NCBI GenBank assembly: GCA_014804645.1
Contig: JAAUZI010000066.1
Span: forward strand, 1 to 58,415
Direction of reading: 5' to 3'
Length of the DNA: 58,415 bases
DNA from: Lachnospiraceae bacterium
Lineage (GTDB): Bacteria; Bacillota; Clostridia; Lachnospirales; Lachnospiraceae
In this document: positions 26,866 through 34,560 of the stretch, one piece after another
Layout of the letters: each line of letters opens with the position of its first letter
Numbering within the stretch: the stretch's first letter is position 1
Made by a program: the position numbers and the translations under genes
The notes under the pieces: model-generated
The model's input: the letters and a program-made list of their open reading frames with translations, nothing else
The model's database searches: none
What the model was told of the DNA's origin: nothing

Positions 26866-26957
26866 GCATGGATGTGGTAAAAGAATGCTCTAGCATCGCC
26901 CTGGGCACCAAGGATGACAGGCCGGATTACGACTACGCCGACGGCGGTGAACTGCTA
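26866..26957 (+). pseudogene. Remnant of a second GH31 gene (3' part)
   Basis: About 90 bases match the GH31 gene around 25178-25265: the encoded VKECSSIALGTKDDRPDYDYADG corresponds there to VKECSIIALGARDDRPDYDYADG. Flanking coding sequence is lost, and a degraded copy of the GH31 terminator (GAGCTGTCGTATTCTTGCGG) follows near 26993. It looks like the leftover of a duplicated segment. The rest of the 26796-27052 gap holds only the minus-strand promoter. Confidence 0.75.
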
Positions 26958-27052
26958 GCTCTTGAAACAATATTTGTTACAAACTGCAGACGGAGCTGTC
27001 GTATTCTTGCGGCAGCCCCGTTGCTGTTTCTGATCCATATACTGTCCTATGA

Positions 27053-29245
27053 TTATTTGTTCTCGTTTAAGTATAATTCCGCACGGCTCTCCATAGCCTC
27101 GATCACCGCATCCAAGTTCTTGACGCCGGAAAAGTAATAGGATGCTTCTTCGGAGATGATGACCAGCAGCTGATTCATTGCAGGATCTTCTAAAGATGCC
27201 GTATCGATGGTTTCTATGACCATATTCGTATAGCGGTTCCACATATCTGTCTCATCAACATTCTCCGCATTACTACAGACCTCCTCAAACATTTCCGTCA
27301 GCTGTTTCTGTCTGGCCGGAAATCCATTTGTATAGTCGGTTCCAGTCTCTTCTGTTATAGATTCCTCCAGATAACACCACGCTCCCACCTTGTTCCGGGA
27401 ACTGCTGGAAATACCTGTCGGCCTGTCAATGGTTATTTCACCGCCGCCGTTCCCGCTCTCCGCACCGGGGAATCCGATGAGTACCATTTCCTGGTGATAT
27501 TGATTTTCTAACTGTTGCAGACTATTCACATTATTTAAGGAAACATAGGGCATCAAAATTACTCCGTCATTTATCCGGCGTTCCAAATCTTTTTGTCCCG
27601 ATCCGGCGTTTTCATCAAACTGTAAACTGTTGATTCGAGTCATCAGACTGCGGAAAGATTCATTGTCCAGATCTACTTTTCCCTGTTCCACATCTATAAA
27701 TCCCGCCAGTCCCCTGCGCAGCGCAATACGGAAAATACCCCTTTTCTTCTCGCTCTGATCCGACTGCACATTGACACTGAGCACAAAATAGGCATCGGGA
27801 TACTCCTCTATAAAATCCAAATATTCCCCAATATCCCAACTGCTCCTGTCTCCCGCCACACTTTTGGGAATAGCCAGAGTTGTCAGATAAAACTCCTGCG
27901 GCAGCGCATAGAATCCTCCGTTTACCGTCAGAGACTCCCGCAGTTTGGGTACAAAATCCTCCAGGCTGACATCGTCACTCTTTTCAACATACGGGGACAA
28001 GTCCTCCAGCCAGCCTTTCCTGGCATAATTCAAATATTCCTGCATGTCCCATGCCTCCACCAGATCCGGCGGAGTCTTACCGGACAGAGACAATTGGATC
28101 TGCTGCAGCCTGTCCTGAACATCTTCCGACCCATACGCTCTGACCTGTAATAAATACTCCGGGTGGCGTTGGTTGAAAAGTAATATCCGCTGTTTTAAGC
28201 TTGTAGTTACATTGGCAGATGCGATGGAAAGAGAGCTTTCTGTTTCCCGTACCCCCCACGTAAGCGAGGCAATCTGTAATCCGGAATCTGTCCGCAGCAG
28301 CATTTTCCATCCATTTTCTTCCTTCAATACTTTGTTTATCTGGTAATAAGCAATCAAGTTCTCCTCTAAAGAAAAGGCGGTCTCCATCTCTTCTGAGGGT
28401 CCCTTGTAGCGATACGCAGTGATCATGTCGTGGAAAAGAAGGCCATCCCCCTCCGCCGTCTGCAACGGCATCTTCCCTTCCACAGTGTCCACTTCCTCCA
28501 GACTCCGGGATGTCTCATTCCACTGATAGATCTTGTATTGTCCCAGGTCGTCAAGGCCGCCAACGACAGGTTTGGAAAGTGCCGCCAGGTAAACCGTTCC
28601 TGTCTCATCACTGGCAAAAACGGACGTTCCCACGGAAGTTTCCAGATTTTCAATCGGATAATCCAGTTTGCAGATCTGTTCTCCTTCCACCGAAAACACA
28701 TACAGATCAGAACTTGTAGCCATAAAGGTACTGCCATCCTCAGTCATAAACAACTTGATCATAAAAGGATTCAATGGTTTGTCTCTAGAAAAACCATCCA
28801 GAGTACTTTCCCACAATAGTTGCCCCTGTTCCGTATAGCATTGCAGTGCATAGCGGATATCCTGAGCATTGAGATTGCCGTCCGCATCCGTTCCATAAAG
28901 CTCTGCTACGCACAAAAACCGCAGTTCCTGGACGTTCCTGCCTACATACAATCTTTGCGCCGTTACGTTTTTCGGAAGAGAAAAAAGTTTTTGCGCTTCC
29001 TCACGATCAGGATCATATAAACGGATGTTTCCTCCTGTTTCCGATGTTACCATATAAATTCCTTCCTTTGCAACATCGTATTGGTAGGAGAGTGTATTTC
29101 TGGTGACTTTCTCCGGCACAGACACAAAGGCAGGCAGATATCCGTAATTGGGTTCTGGCGTTTCCTCTTTGCCACAGGCAGCCAAAGCCAGGGTGCATAG
29201 CAACAACATTCCCATAAGTAACTTCCTGTATCCCTTTGTCCTCAT
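27053..29245 (-). CDS. Lipoprotein with N-terminal propeller-like region and C-terminal solute-binding domain
   Basis: A lipoprotein signal ends in LAAC (Cys24). Residues about 35-340 form repeating beta segments like a propeller. From about residue 350 the protein matches an extracellular solute-binding fold (LLFNQRHPEYLLQVRAYG, then TPPDLVEAWDMQEYLNYARKGWLEDLSPYV, then GFYALPQEFYLTTLAIPKS). No permease lies beside it, so it is either an orphan binding protein or a surface sensor. AAGGAGC precedes the ATG. At 730 residues it is larger than standard binding proteins, echoing the fused layout of the 988-residue protein at 4464. Confidence 0.78.
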   Translation of the reverse strand: MRTKGYRKLLMGMLLLCTLALAACGKEETPEPNYGYLPAFVSVPEKVTRNTLSYQYDVAKEGIYMVTSETGGNIRLYDPDREEAQKLFSLPKNVTAQRLYVGRNVQELRFLCVAELYGTDADGNLNAQDIRYALQCYTEQGQLLWESTLDGFSRDKPLNPFMIKLFMTEDGSTFMATSSDLYVFSVEGEQICKLDYPIENLETSVGTSVFASDETGTVYLAALSKPVVGGLDDLGQYKIYQWNETSRSLEEVDTVEGKMPLQTAEGDGLLFHDMITAYRYKGPSEEMETAFSLEENLIAYYQINKVLKEENGWKMLLRTDSGLQIASLTWGVRETESSLSIASANVTTSLKQRILLFNQRHPEYLLQVRAYGSEDVQDRLQQIQLSLSGKTPPDLVEAWDMQEYLNYARKGWLEDLSPYVEKSDDVSLEDFVPKLRESLTVNGGFYALPQEFYLTTLAIPKSVAGDRSSWDIGEYLDFIEEYPDAYFVLSVNVQSDQSEKKRGIFRIALRRGLAGFIDVEQGKVDLDNESFRSLMTRINSLQFDENAGSGQKDLERRINDGVILMPYVSLNNVNSLQQLENQYHQEMVLIGFPGAESGNGGGEITIDRPTGISSSSRNKVGAWCYLEESITEETGTDYTNGFPARQKQLTEMFEEVCSNAENVDETDMWNRYTNMVIETIDTASLEDPAMNQLLVIISEEASYYFSGVKNLDAVIEAMESRAELYLNENK

Positions 29246-29266
29246 GAAATGCTCCTTTCTCCAAAA

Positions 29267-29294
29267 CAGCCGAAACCATTACCAGTTTCGGCTG
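29267..29294. terminator. Hairpin terminator candidate
   Basis: CAGCCGAAAC (29267-29276) pairs perfectly with GTTTCGGCTG (29285-29294). On the minus strand it follows the small secreted protein gene; the T tract there is short (four bases). Confidence 0.65.
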
Positions 29295-29311
29295 CTTTTC
29301 CTTTTTATTAT

Positions 29312-29686
29312 TTAGTCAAACCCATGGCACTCCGCCCAGTTGGATTCTGATAGATTCCTTGAACTTATTTTAACGCCGCACTGGGAACATATTTCGGTTT
29401 CTATTCCATCACGCCGTCTTTCCAAATCTGTTCCCCAGAGGTGATTATGTGTACAACTGCGCTCGTTACCTGTGCGGTACCAGTCGCTCCACACCGTACT
29501 TGTGTGTCTCCCGACGCTACTGCCGCAATGAGGACAAGCCACTGCTCTGGGCGCTACAATAGTTTCTGCTACCCCATCAGTTTCCTGTTCACTGGCATTG
29601 ACCGGAATCACCGCAGTAAAAAGTATCATGGCCATTGCCATACTCATTAATACTGCCACAACTTTCTTTACATTCATTTGTTTCAT
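29312..29686 (-). CDS. Small secreted Cys/His-rich protein, unknown function
   Basis: A signal peptide (about 1-32, ending VNAS) leads to a ~90-residue exported domain with two CxxC pairs (CPHCG and CSQCG), a CTHNH cluster and a terminal CHGFD, the spacing of a zinc-ribbon-like metal site. No family is recognised. The ATG at 29686 is chosen because AAAGGTGG lies 8 bp upstream; a GTG four codons earlier overlaps that site. It has a near-consensus promoter of its own. Secreted zinc-ribbon-like proteins are uncommon, so disulfides instead of metal binding are equally possible. Confidence 0.65.
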   Translation of the reverse strand: MKQMNVKKVVAVLMSMAMAMILFTAVIPVNASEQETDGVAETIVAPRAVACPHCGSSVGRHTSTVWSDWYRTGNERSCTHNHLWGTDLERRRDGIETEICSQCGVKISSRNLSESNWAECHGFD

Positions 29687-29731
29687 ATGATTTTCCACCT
29701 TTCATAGATTCATCCAAGCAGATGTGTTTTT

Positions 29732-29760
29732 ATTGTATCACTATAGTTAGCTGATGTCAA
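29732..29760 (-). promoter_or_regulatory. Promoter of the small secreted protein gene
   Basis: On the minus strand TTGACA (29755-29760) and TACAAT (29732-29737) are 17 bp apart. Confidence 0.7.
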
Positions 29761-29837
29761 TTATTTCCTGTAAATATTGTAGAGACTTTTTGCTTTTTCT
29801 AAAAATTGCAACCGGTCAAGATAATCTGCAATCTTTT

Positions 29838-29920
29838 TCAATCGTGATATTTGGAATCCTGTTTTTCATCGAGGCTGTCCGGATACCAGCGGATCGGCAG
29901 GGCGAAGGGTATCACTAATC
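29838..29920 (-). pseudogene. Remnant of a copy of the 77-aa gene
   Basis: The minus strand reads VIPFALPIRWYPDSLDEKQDSKYHD then stop, matching the VIPFALPIRWYPDNLEGKRD block of the 77-aa protein. An in-frame TGA lies just before the block and no start or N-terminal half is found. It lies in the 400-base gap before pepF; the remainder of that gap is AT-rich with the pepF promoter. Confidence 0.7.
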
Positions 29921-30003
29921 AATTTGTTCGTCCCATTCGCTTCTTCTGTTAAAAATAATAAATGAAAATGCAAGAATTTAAAGGTGAAAATTATGTGAAA
30001 AGG

Positions 30004-30032
30004 TTTACAATTCCCGAAAAAAAAGGTATGAT
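30004..30032 (+). promoter_or_regulatory. pepF promoter
   Basis: TTTACA (30004-30009) and TATGAT (30027-30032) are 17 bp apart. The transcript would start near 30039, so the hairpin GCCCGC (30047-30052)/GCGGGC (30063-30068) would sit close to the mRNA 5' end, just before the GAGAGGAG ribosome site. Confidence 0.75.
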
Positions 30033-30086
30033 GTTAAGTTAGAGTAGCCCGCATTTCTGACAGCGGGCGATGAGAGGAGAAATCAT

Positions 30087-31757
30087 ATGAAATTCAGTGA
30101 TATGCCCTATGAGCGAGTTGATTTTGAGAAGGTGGGAAAAGAGCTTTCCGATTTGACTCGAGAGTTGGAGGCGGCGAAAAGCGGCGAGGAACAGTTTGCC
30201 ATACACCAGCGCTACTATGCGCTGACCGACCATGTTAACACGCTGATGACCATCGGCCATATTCGCCATGATATCAATACGGTGGACGAGTTTTACGAGA
30301 AAGAGCGCAAGTTCTACGATGAAATGGGTCCCGTGTTTCAAAACCAGGTGCTGGAATACATGCAAAAGCTCTATGAGTCTCCCTATCGGGACTATCTGGA
30401 GAGCAAGATAGGCCCTGTGGCGTTCAAGAACATGGAAGTGGCGATGAAAGCCTTTGACGAGAGGGTAATCACCCTGTCCCAGGAGGAAAATGCGCTGACC
30501 ACCGAGTACGACCAACTGATCGCCAGCGCCAAGATCCCGTTTGATGGCAAGGAGCTGAACCTGTCTCTGCTGCGCCCTTATCTGGTAAGCCCGGACCGGG
30601 AGGTCCGCAGGCAGGCATGGCAGAAAAAGACGGAGTTCTTTTTGGAAAATGCACAGAAACTGGACGAGATATATGACAAGCTGGTTAAGAACCGCACCGC
30701 CCAGGCCAAGGCCATGGGCTATGAGAACTACCTGGAGCTGGGATATTACCGTATGGGCCGCAACTGCTATGGGCAGAAAGAGGTGGAAAGTTTCCGCAGA
30801 CAGATCAAGCAGTATTTTGTGCCCTTTGCGGAGAAACTGCACGAGCGCCGCAGAAAGCGTCTGGGTTTGGAGAAACTGAGCTATATCGATCAGGCCGTGT
30901 ATTTTAAGCAGGGCAATCCCGCTCCCACCGGCACGCCCGAGGAGATCATGGCAGCAGGCCAGAAAATGTATCGGGAACTGTCCTCGGAGACGGGAGAATT
31001 TTTCGATTTTATGATGGAGAACCAGCTGTTTGACGTGCTGGGGCGCAAGAATAAACGGGCTGGCGGCTATATGACCTATATGCCGGACTACCACTCTCCG
31101 TTTATCTTCGCCAATTTCAACGGCACCAGCGGCGATGTGGATGTAGTTACCCATGAGTGTGGACATGCTTTCCAGGGCTATCTGTCCGGGCAGGACCCCA
31201 TTCGTGAACATGCGGATATCGGCATGGAGACGGCGGAGATTCACTCCATGTCCATGGAGTTTATCACTGAGAACTGGATGGAGCTGTTTTTCGGTGACAG
31301 GAAACAGGACTATATCGACATGCACCTGGAGGACTCCGCAATCTTTATCCCCTATGGCTGCATGGTGGACGAGTTCCAGCACATTGTGTACGAGAATCCG
31401 GATATGACCCCGGCCCAGCGCCATACGGCATGGCTCCAGCTGGAGGCGGAGTACAGACCCCACATGGACTATGAGGACAATCCTTTCTTTGGAAAGGGCG
31501 CCCTCTGGCAGCAGCAGCTCCATATCTACAATGCGCCGCTGTACTATATCGACTACTGCCTGGCGCAGACCTGTGCCCTGCAGTACAAGATCTGGAAGGA
31601 CAAGAACTTTAAGGAGGCGTGGGCCTCTTACCTGAAACTCTGCAAGCTGTCCGCCAGCGATTTCTATACCAAGATGATCCCTGCGGTCGGGCTGGAATGT
31701 CCCTTTGAGGAGGGCAGCATCCAGCACCTGGTAGAGAGCCTGGAGGCCTCCCTGTAA
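30087..31757 (+). CDS. pepF: M3-family oligoendopeptidase (PepF type)
   Basis: A cytoplasmic zinc metallopeptidase of 556 residues that cuts short peptides. The zinc motif HECGH is at residues 356-360, within VVTHECGHAFQGY, and the downstream third ligand is expected in the GMETAEIHSMSMEF stretch. The helical N-terminal half is typical of M3 enzymes. It has its own promoter and precedes the foldase gene through a 150-base structured spacer. The family call is firm; substrate range is not readable. Confidence 0.93.
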   Translation: MKFSDMPYERVDFEKVGKELSDLTRELEAAKSGEEQFAIHQRYYALTDHVNTLMTIGHIRHDINTVDEFYEKERKFYDEMGPVFQNQVLEYMQKLYESPYRDYLESKIGPVAFKNMEVAMKAFDERVITLSQEENALTTEYDQLIASAKIPFDGKELNLSLLRPYLVSPDREVRRQAWQKKTEFFLENAQKLDEIYDKLVKNRTAQAKAMGYENYLELGYYRMGRNCYGQKEVESFRRQIKQYFVPFAEKLHERRRKRLGLEKLSYIDQAVYFKQGNPAPTGTPEEIMAAGQKMYRELSSETGEFFDFMMENQLFDVLGRKNKRAGGYMTYMPDYHSPFIFANFNGTSGDVDVVTHECGHAFQGYLSGQDPIREHADIGMETAEIHSMSMEFITENWMELFFGDRKQDYIDMHLEDSAIFIPYGCMVDEFQHIVYENPDMTPAQRHTAWLQLEAEYRPHMDYEDNPFFGKGALWQQQLHIYNAPLYYIDYCLAQTCALQYKIWKDKNFKEAWASYLKLCKLSASDFYTKMIPAVGLECPFEEGSIQHLVESLEASL

Positions 31758-31774
31758 AATAGGTTGACAGCACT

Positions 31775-31895
31775 CAGCGGAACTAAAATCAGCAAGGCAT
31801 GTACAGCCCCCGGAACAATTTGCGGATGCATGCACTACGCAGCCGAAAATTGTTCCCCAGGTGGGGGCTGTACATACCGCAGCGGAACTAAAAAT
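31775..31895 (+). repeat. Intergenic hairpin element flanked by CAGCGGAACTAAAAAT-type repeats (copy 3)
   Basis: Direct repeats CAGCGGAACTAAAAT (31775-31789) and CAGCGGAACTAAAAAT (31880-31895) bracket a long hairpin: ATGTACAGCCCCC (31799-31811) with GGGGGCTGTACAT (31863-31875) is a perfect 13-bp stem, continued by GGAACAATTT (31812-31821) with AAATTGTTCC (31847-31856). The right repeat lies immediately before the GAGAGG ribosome site of the next gene. Confidence 0.8.
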
Positions 31896-31910
31896 AGAGA
31901 GGAAAAAGAA

Positions 31911-33473
31911 ATGTCTAAAAAGAACAACAAACAGGAGGCTCCCCAGCAGGAGTCCAAGGCCATGACCAAGTATGACCGCAAGATGCAGGCATATGAGGAG
32001 CAGGAGAAGAGAGCCAAAGTCCGGAAAAGATTCAGCGATATAATCGGCGTTGCAGTGGTGCTGATTTTAGCAACATTTGTGCTATCTTTCCCCATTCGCA
32101 GCTATGTGGCGGTGAACGGCACACATATCAATGTAGGGGGCGAGAAAATAACCAAAGTGGAGTTTGACTACTATTACGCCATGGCGCGGACCAGCTTTAT
32201 TGCCCAGAGCGGCTATTATCTGTCCTATATGGGCCTGGATATCAACAACCTTGATGACCAGATGTATTCGACGGACATGACCTTCAGAGATTACTTTGAA
32301 CAGACGGCGGTGGAGAATATCCGCCACACAAAAGCCCTGAAGGCTGCGGCTCAGGCGGCGGGTTTCACCTATAACACGGATGAAGAATACGCGGAGATGA
32401 TGGAGGATATCCGGGATGCGGCCAGTGAGAACAGCATGACCACTGACAAGTATATAAAGAGCATGTTCGGCAGCTATGCCACGGAATCCCGACTGGAGAA
32501 GGCGATTCGGGAAGGTATTCTGACCAACGCTTACTACGAGCAGGTGTCGGAGGATTCCGCACCCTCCGATGCGGAGATAAACAGCTATTACGAGGAGCAC
32601 AGGAATAATTATGATGTGGTGGACTATCGTGTGACTGTCGTTTCAGCAGAACTTCCCACCACTGCGCCGGACGGCAGCGTAACGCTGGATGAGGACGGCA
32701 ATGAGGTGGCTTATCAGCCCACGGAGGAGGAGATAGCCGCAGCTATGGAGAAGGCCAAAGCGGATGCGGATATTGCGGAGATCACGATCCTGGCCGGGGG
32801 CGACGCCTATGAGGCCGAGAGTTATATGTATTCCTCCTACTATCTGCTCGCTGACTGGCTGTTTGACGAGGCCAGAACGCATGGGGACACTACTGTGGTG
32901 GAGGACACCTCAGGCCACCGCTATCTGGTGGCGGGCTTTGACCGGAGATACCGGGAGGAGATCCCCACGGTGGACATTCGGGCTATCGTCACGCTTTCCA
33001 CAGACGCTCAGACTATTCTGACGGAGTGGCAGAATGGTCCCGCCACCGAGGAAAGCTTTATTGAGCTGTGTGACCGGTATGACGAAAACGGTGTGGAAGA
33101 CGGCCTGTATGAGGGTGTGAGCAGCGACAGCATGAGCGAGGAAATGAACGCATGGCTGGCGGATGCCGACCGCAAGGCAGGAGACACGGCGGCTTTCACA
33201 GAAGAGAGCGGCTACAATTATGTGCTGTACTATATAGGTGCCAACGATCCGGCCTGGAGACTTGACATTCACGACTTGCTGCTGAATCAGACCATGGTGG
33301 AATATCTGGAGAATATCAGTGAAACTGTGGCGGTGGAGGACCCCAAGGGAAACCTGAACTATCTGAAAGTAGAGGCGGCACGGATTCAGGAGAGTGAGCA
33401 GGAGCAGGGAGAGGACGGTACAGAGGAGTCGGCAGATGAACCTGCGGAGGAATCCGCAGATGATGTGGGCTAG
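31911..33473 (+). CDS. Membrane-anchored PrsA/SurA-like foldase
   Basis: A Lys-rich cytoplasmic N-terminus (about 1-42) precedes one membrane helix (about 45-65), and the rest lies outside: a SurA_N-like helical region (about 80-225), a charged middle, a parvulin-like peptidyl-prolyl isomerase region (about 330-450) and an acidic tail. The protein should help exported proteins fold, as PrsA does. The parvulin-like part is divergent, so isomerase activity is uncertain and pure chaperone function is possible. The ATG at 31911 follows GAGAGGAAAAAG; upstream in-frame codons run through the hairpin element and are not plausible protein. Confidence 0.78.
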   Translation: MSKKNNKQEAPQQESKAMTKYDRKMQAYEEQEKRAKVRKRFSDIIGVAVVLILATFVLSFPIRSYVAVNGTHINVGGEKITKVEFDYYYAMARTSFIAQSGYYLSYMGLDINNLDDQMYSTDMTFRDYFEQTAVENIRHTKALKAAAQAAGFTYNTDEEYAEMMEDIRDAASENSMTTDKYIKSMFGSYATESRLEKAIREGILTNAYYEQVSEDSAPSDAEINSYYEEHRNNYDVVDYRVTVVSAELPTTAPDGSVTLDEDGNEVAYQPTEEEIAAAMEKAKADADIAEITILAGGDAYEAESYMYSSYYLLADWLFDEARTHGDTTVVEDTSGHRYLVAGFDRRYREEIPTVDIRAIVTLSTDAQTILTEWQNGPATEESFIELCDRYDENGVEDGLYEGVSSDSMSEEMNAWLADADRKAGDTAAFTEESGYNYVLYYIGANDPAWRLDIHDLLLNQTMVEYLENISETVAVEDPKGNLNYLKVEAARIQESEQEQGEDGTEESADEPAEESADDVG

Positions 33474-33495
33474 TCCGAGAAATCATAAATCGATC

Positions 33496-33576
33496 CTGCG
33501 GGAAGGGATTCCCGGCAGAACAATCAGTCAGGATGACAATAGGATCAGCGGCAGCAGGTTTCCCCTTCTGTCGCTG
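33496..33576 (+). repeat. Structured intergenic region with two hairpins
   Basis: CTGCGGGAA (33496-33504) pairs with TTCCCGGCAG (33509-33518) with one bulge, and CAGCGGCAG (33546-33554) with CTGTCGCTG (33568-33576) with one wobble. No T run follows either, so neither is a standard terminator. It lies in the 133-base gap before the HAD gene. Confidence 0.5.
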
Positions 33577-33606
33577 AAACCGGTTTACGGCGGACGGGAG
33601 AAACCA

Positions 33607-34413
33607 ATGGAGAAAAAAGTGTTGGTGCTGGACATTGATGGCACTCTGACCAATTCCAAAAAAGAGATTACGGGCAATACCCGGCAGGCGATCTGGGATG
33701 CGGTGATGAGGGGGCATCAGGTTATGCTGGCCTCCGGCAGGCCCACGCCGGGCATGCGCCGCTGCGAGGAGGAGTTGGAGCTGGCCAGATACGGGGGCTA
33801 TCTGCTGTCCTTCAACGGCGCCCGGATCGTGGAGTGCCGCACCGGCGAGGTGGTCTATCAGAGAACACTGCCGAACAATTTGGTGCCGGGGTTGTACCGA
33901 TATGCCGCAGAGCGCCATATGGGACTGATTTCCTATCTGGGGGACACCGTGATATCCGCCTTTGAACCGGACGAATATGTGCGGCTGGAGGCCCGAATCA
34001 ACGGTTTGCCCATCCGTGTGGTGGAGAACTTTCCCCACTTTGTGGATTTTGATATACAGAAATGCCTTTTGACGGCGCCGGGGGAGCAGGCGGCTGTCTA
34101 TGAGAGAGAGCTGCAGGAAAAATATGGCTCTTCGGCCAGCATCTACCGCTCGGAACCCTTTTTCGTGGAGGTTATGCCCCTGGGCGTGAGCAAAGCCAGC
34201 TCCATAGAGCAGATGCTGCCTATCATCGGTGTGGACAGGCAACATGTGATCTGCTGCGGCGACGGCTACAACGATATTTCTATGATTCGCTATGCGGGAC
34301 TGGGAGTGGCCATGGCCAACGCGCAGCCTGCGGTGAAGGAGGCGGCGGATTATATCACCGCCAGCAACGATGACGACGGTATCGTTCAGGTCATCCGGGA
34401 GTTCATGAGCTGA
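33607..34413 (+). CDS. HAD-family phosphatase, Cof type (IIB)
   Basis: The protein opens with the HAD nucleophile motif VLDIDGTLT (Asp9 and Asp11) and ends with the GDGYNDISM motif that binds magnesium; a Cof-type cap lies between (about 85-190). Such enzymes dephosphorylate sugar phosphates or flavin-type cofactors in the cytoplasm; the substrate cannot be read from sequence. At 268 residues it is of normal length. The ATG at 33607 follows GGGAG; the frame extends upstream into the structured spacer and the preceding gene, which is unlikely to be coding. Confidence 0.9.
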   Translation: MEKKVLVLDIDGTLTNSKKEITGNTRQAIWDAVMRGHQVMLASGRPTPGMRRCEEELELARYGGYLLSFNGARIVECRTGEVVYQRTLPNNLVPGLYRYAAERHMGLISYLGDTVISAFEPDEYVRLEARINGLPIRVVENFPHFVDFDIQKCLLTAPGEQAAVYERELQEKYGSSASIYRSEPFFVEVMPLGVSKASSIEQMLPIIGVDRQHVICCGDGYNDISMIRYAGLGVAMANAQPAVKEAADYITASNDDDGIVQVIREFMS

Positions 34414-34483
34414 CATTATTATTGATGAAGTATAACGGGACAGCCGTTGGCTTTGCCGACTACAGATATGCAGGAAAGTGGAA

Positions 34484-34546
34484 GTTTGAAACTAACGTTT
34501 CAAATACTGATTAACGCAGTATCGCAAGCACAGCTTGCGATATGCG
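34484..34546 (+). repeat. Paired-hairpin element before cca (family B, copy 1)
   Basis: TTTGAAAC (34485-34492) pairs with GTTTCAAA (34497-34504). TATCGCAAG (34520-34528) pairs with CTTGCGATA (34534-34542), extended outwards by CGCA and TGCG around a bulge. A matching arrangement precedes tilS at 44155-44219. Confidence 0.6.
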
Positions 34547-34560
34547 GGAAAGCGGTAAAT

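Noticed and set aside
26868..27137. Plus-strand 89-aa frame
   Set aside because: Its first part is the GH31 remnant and the rest is the complement of the lipoprotein gene's 3' end; there is no ribosome site.
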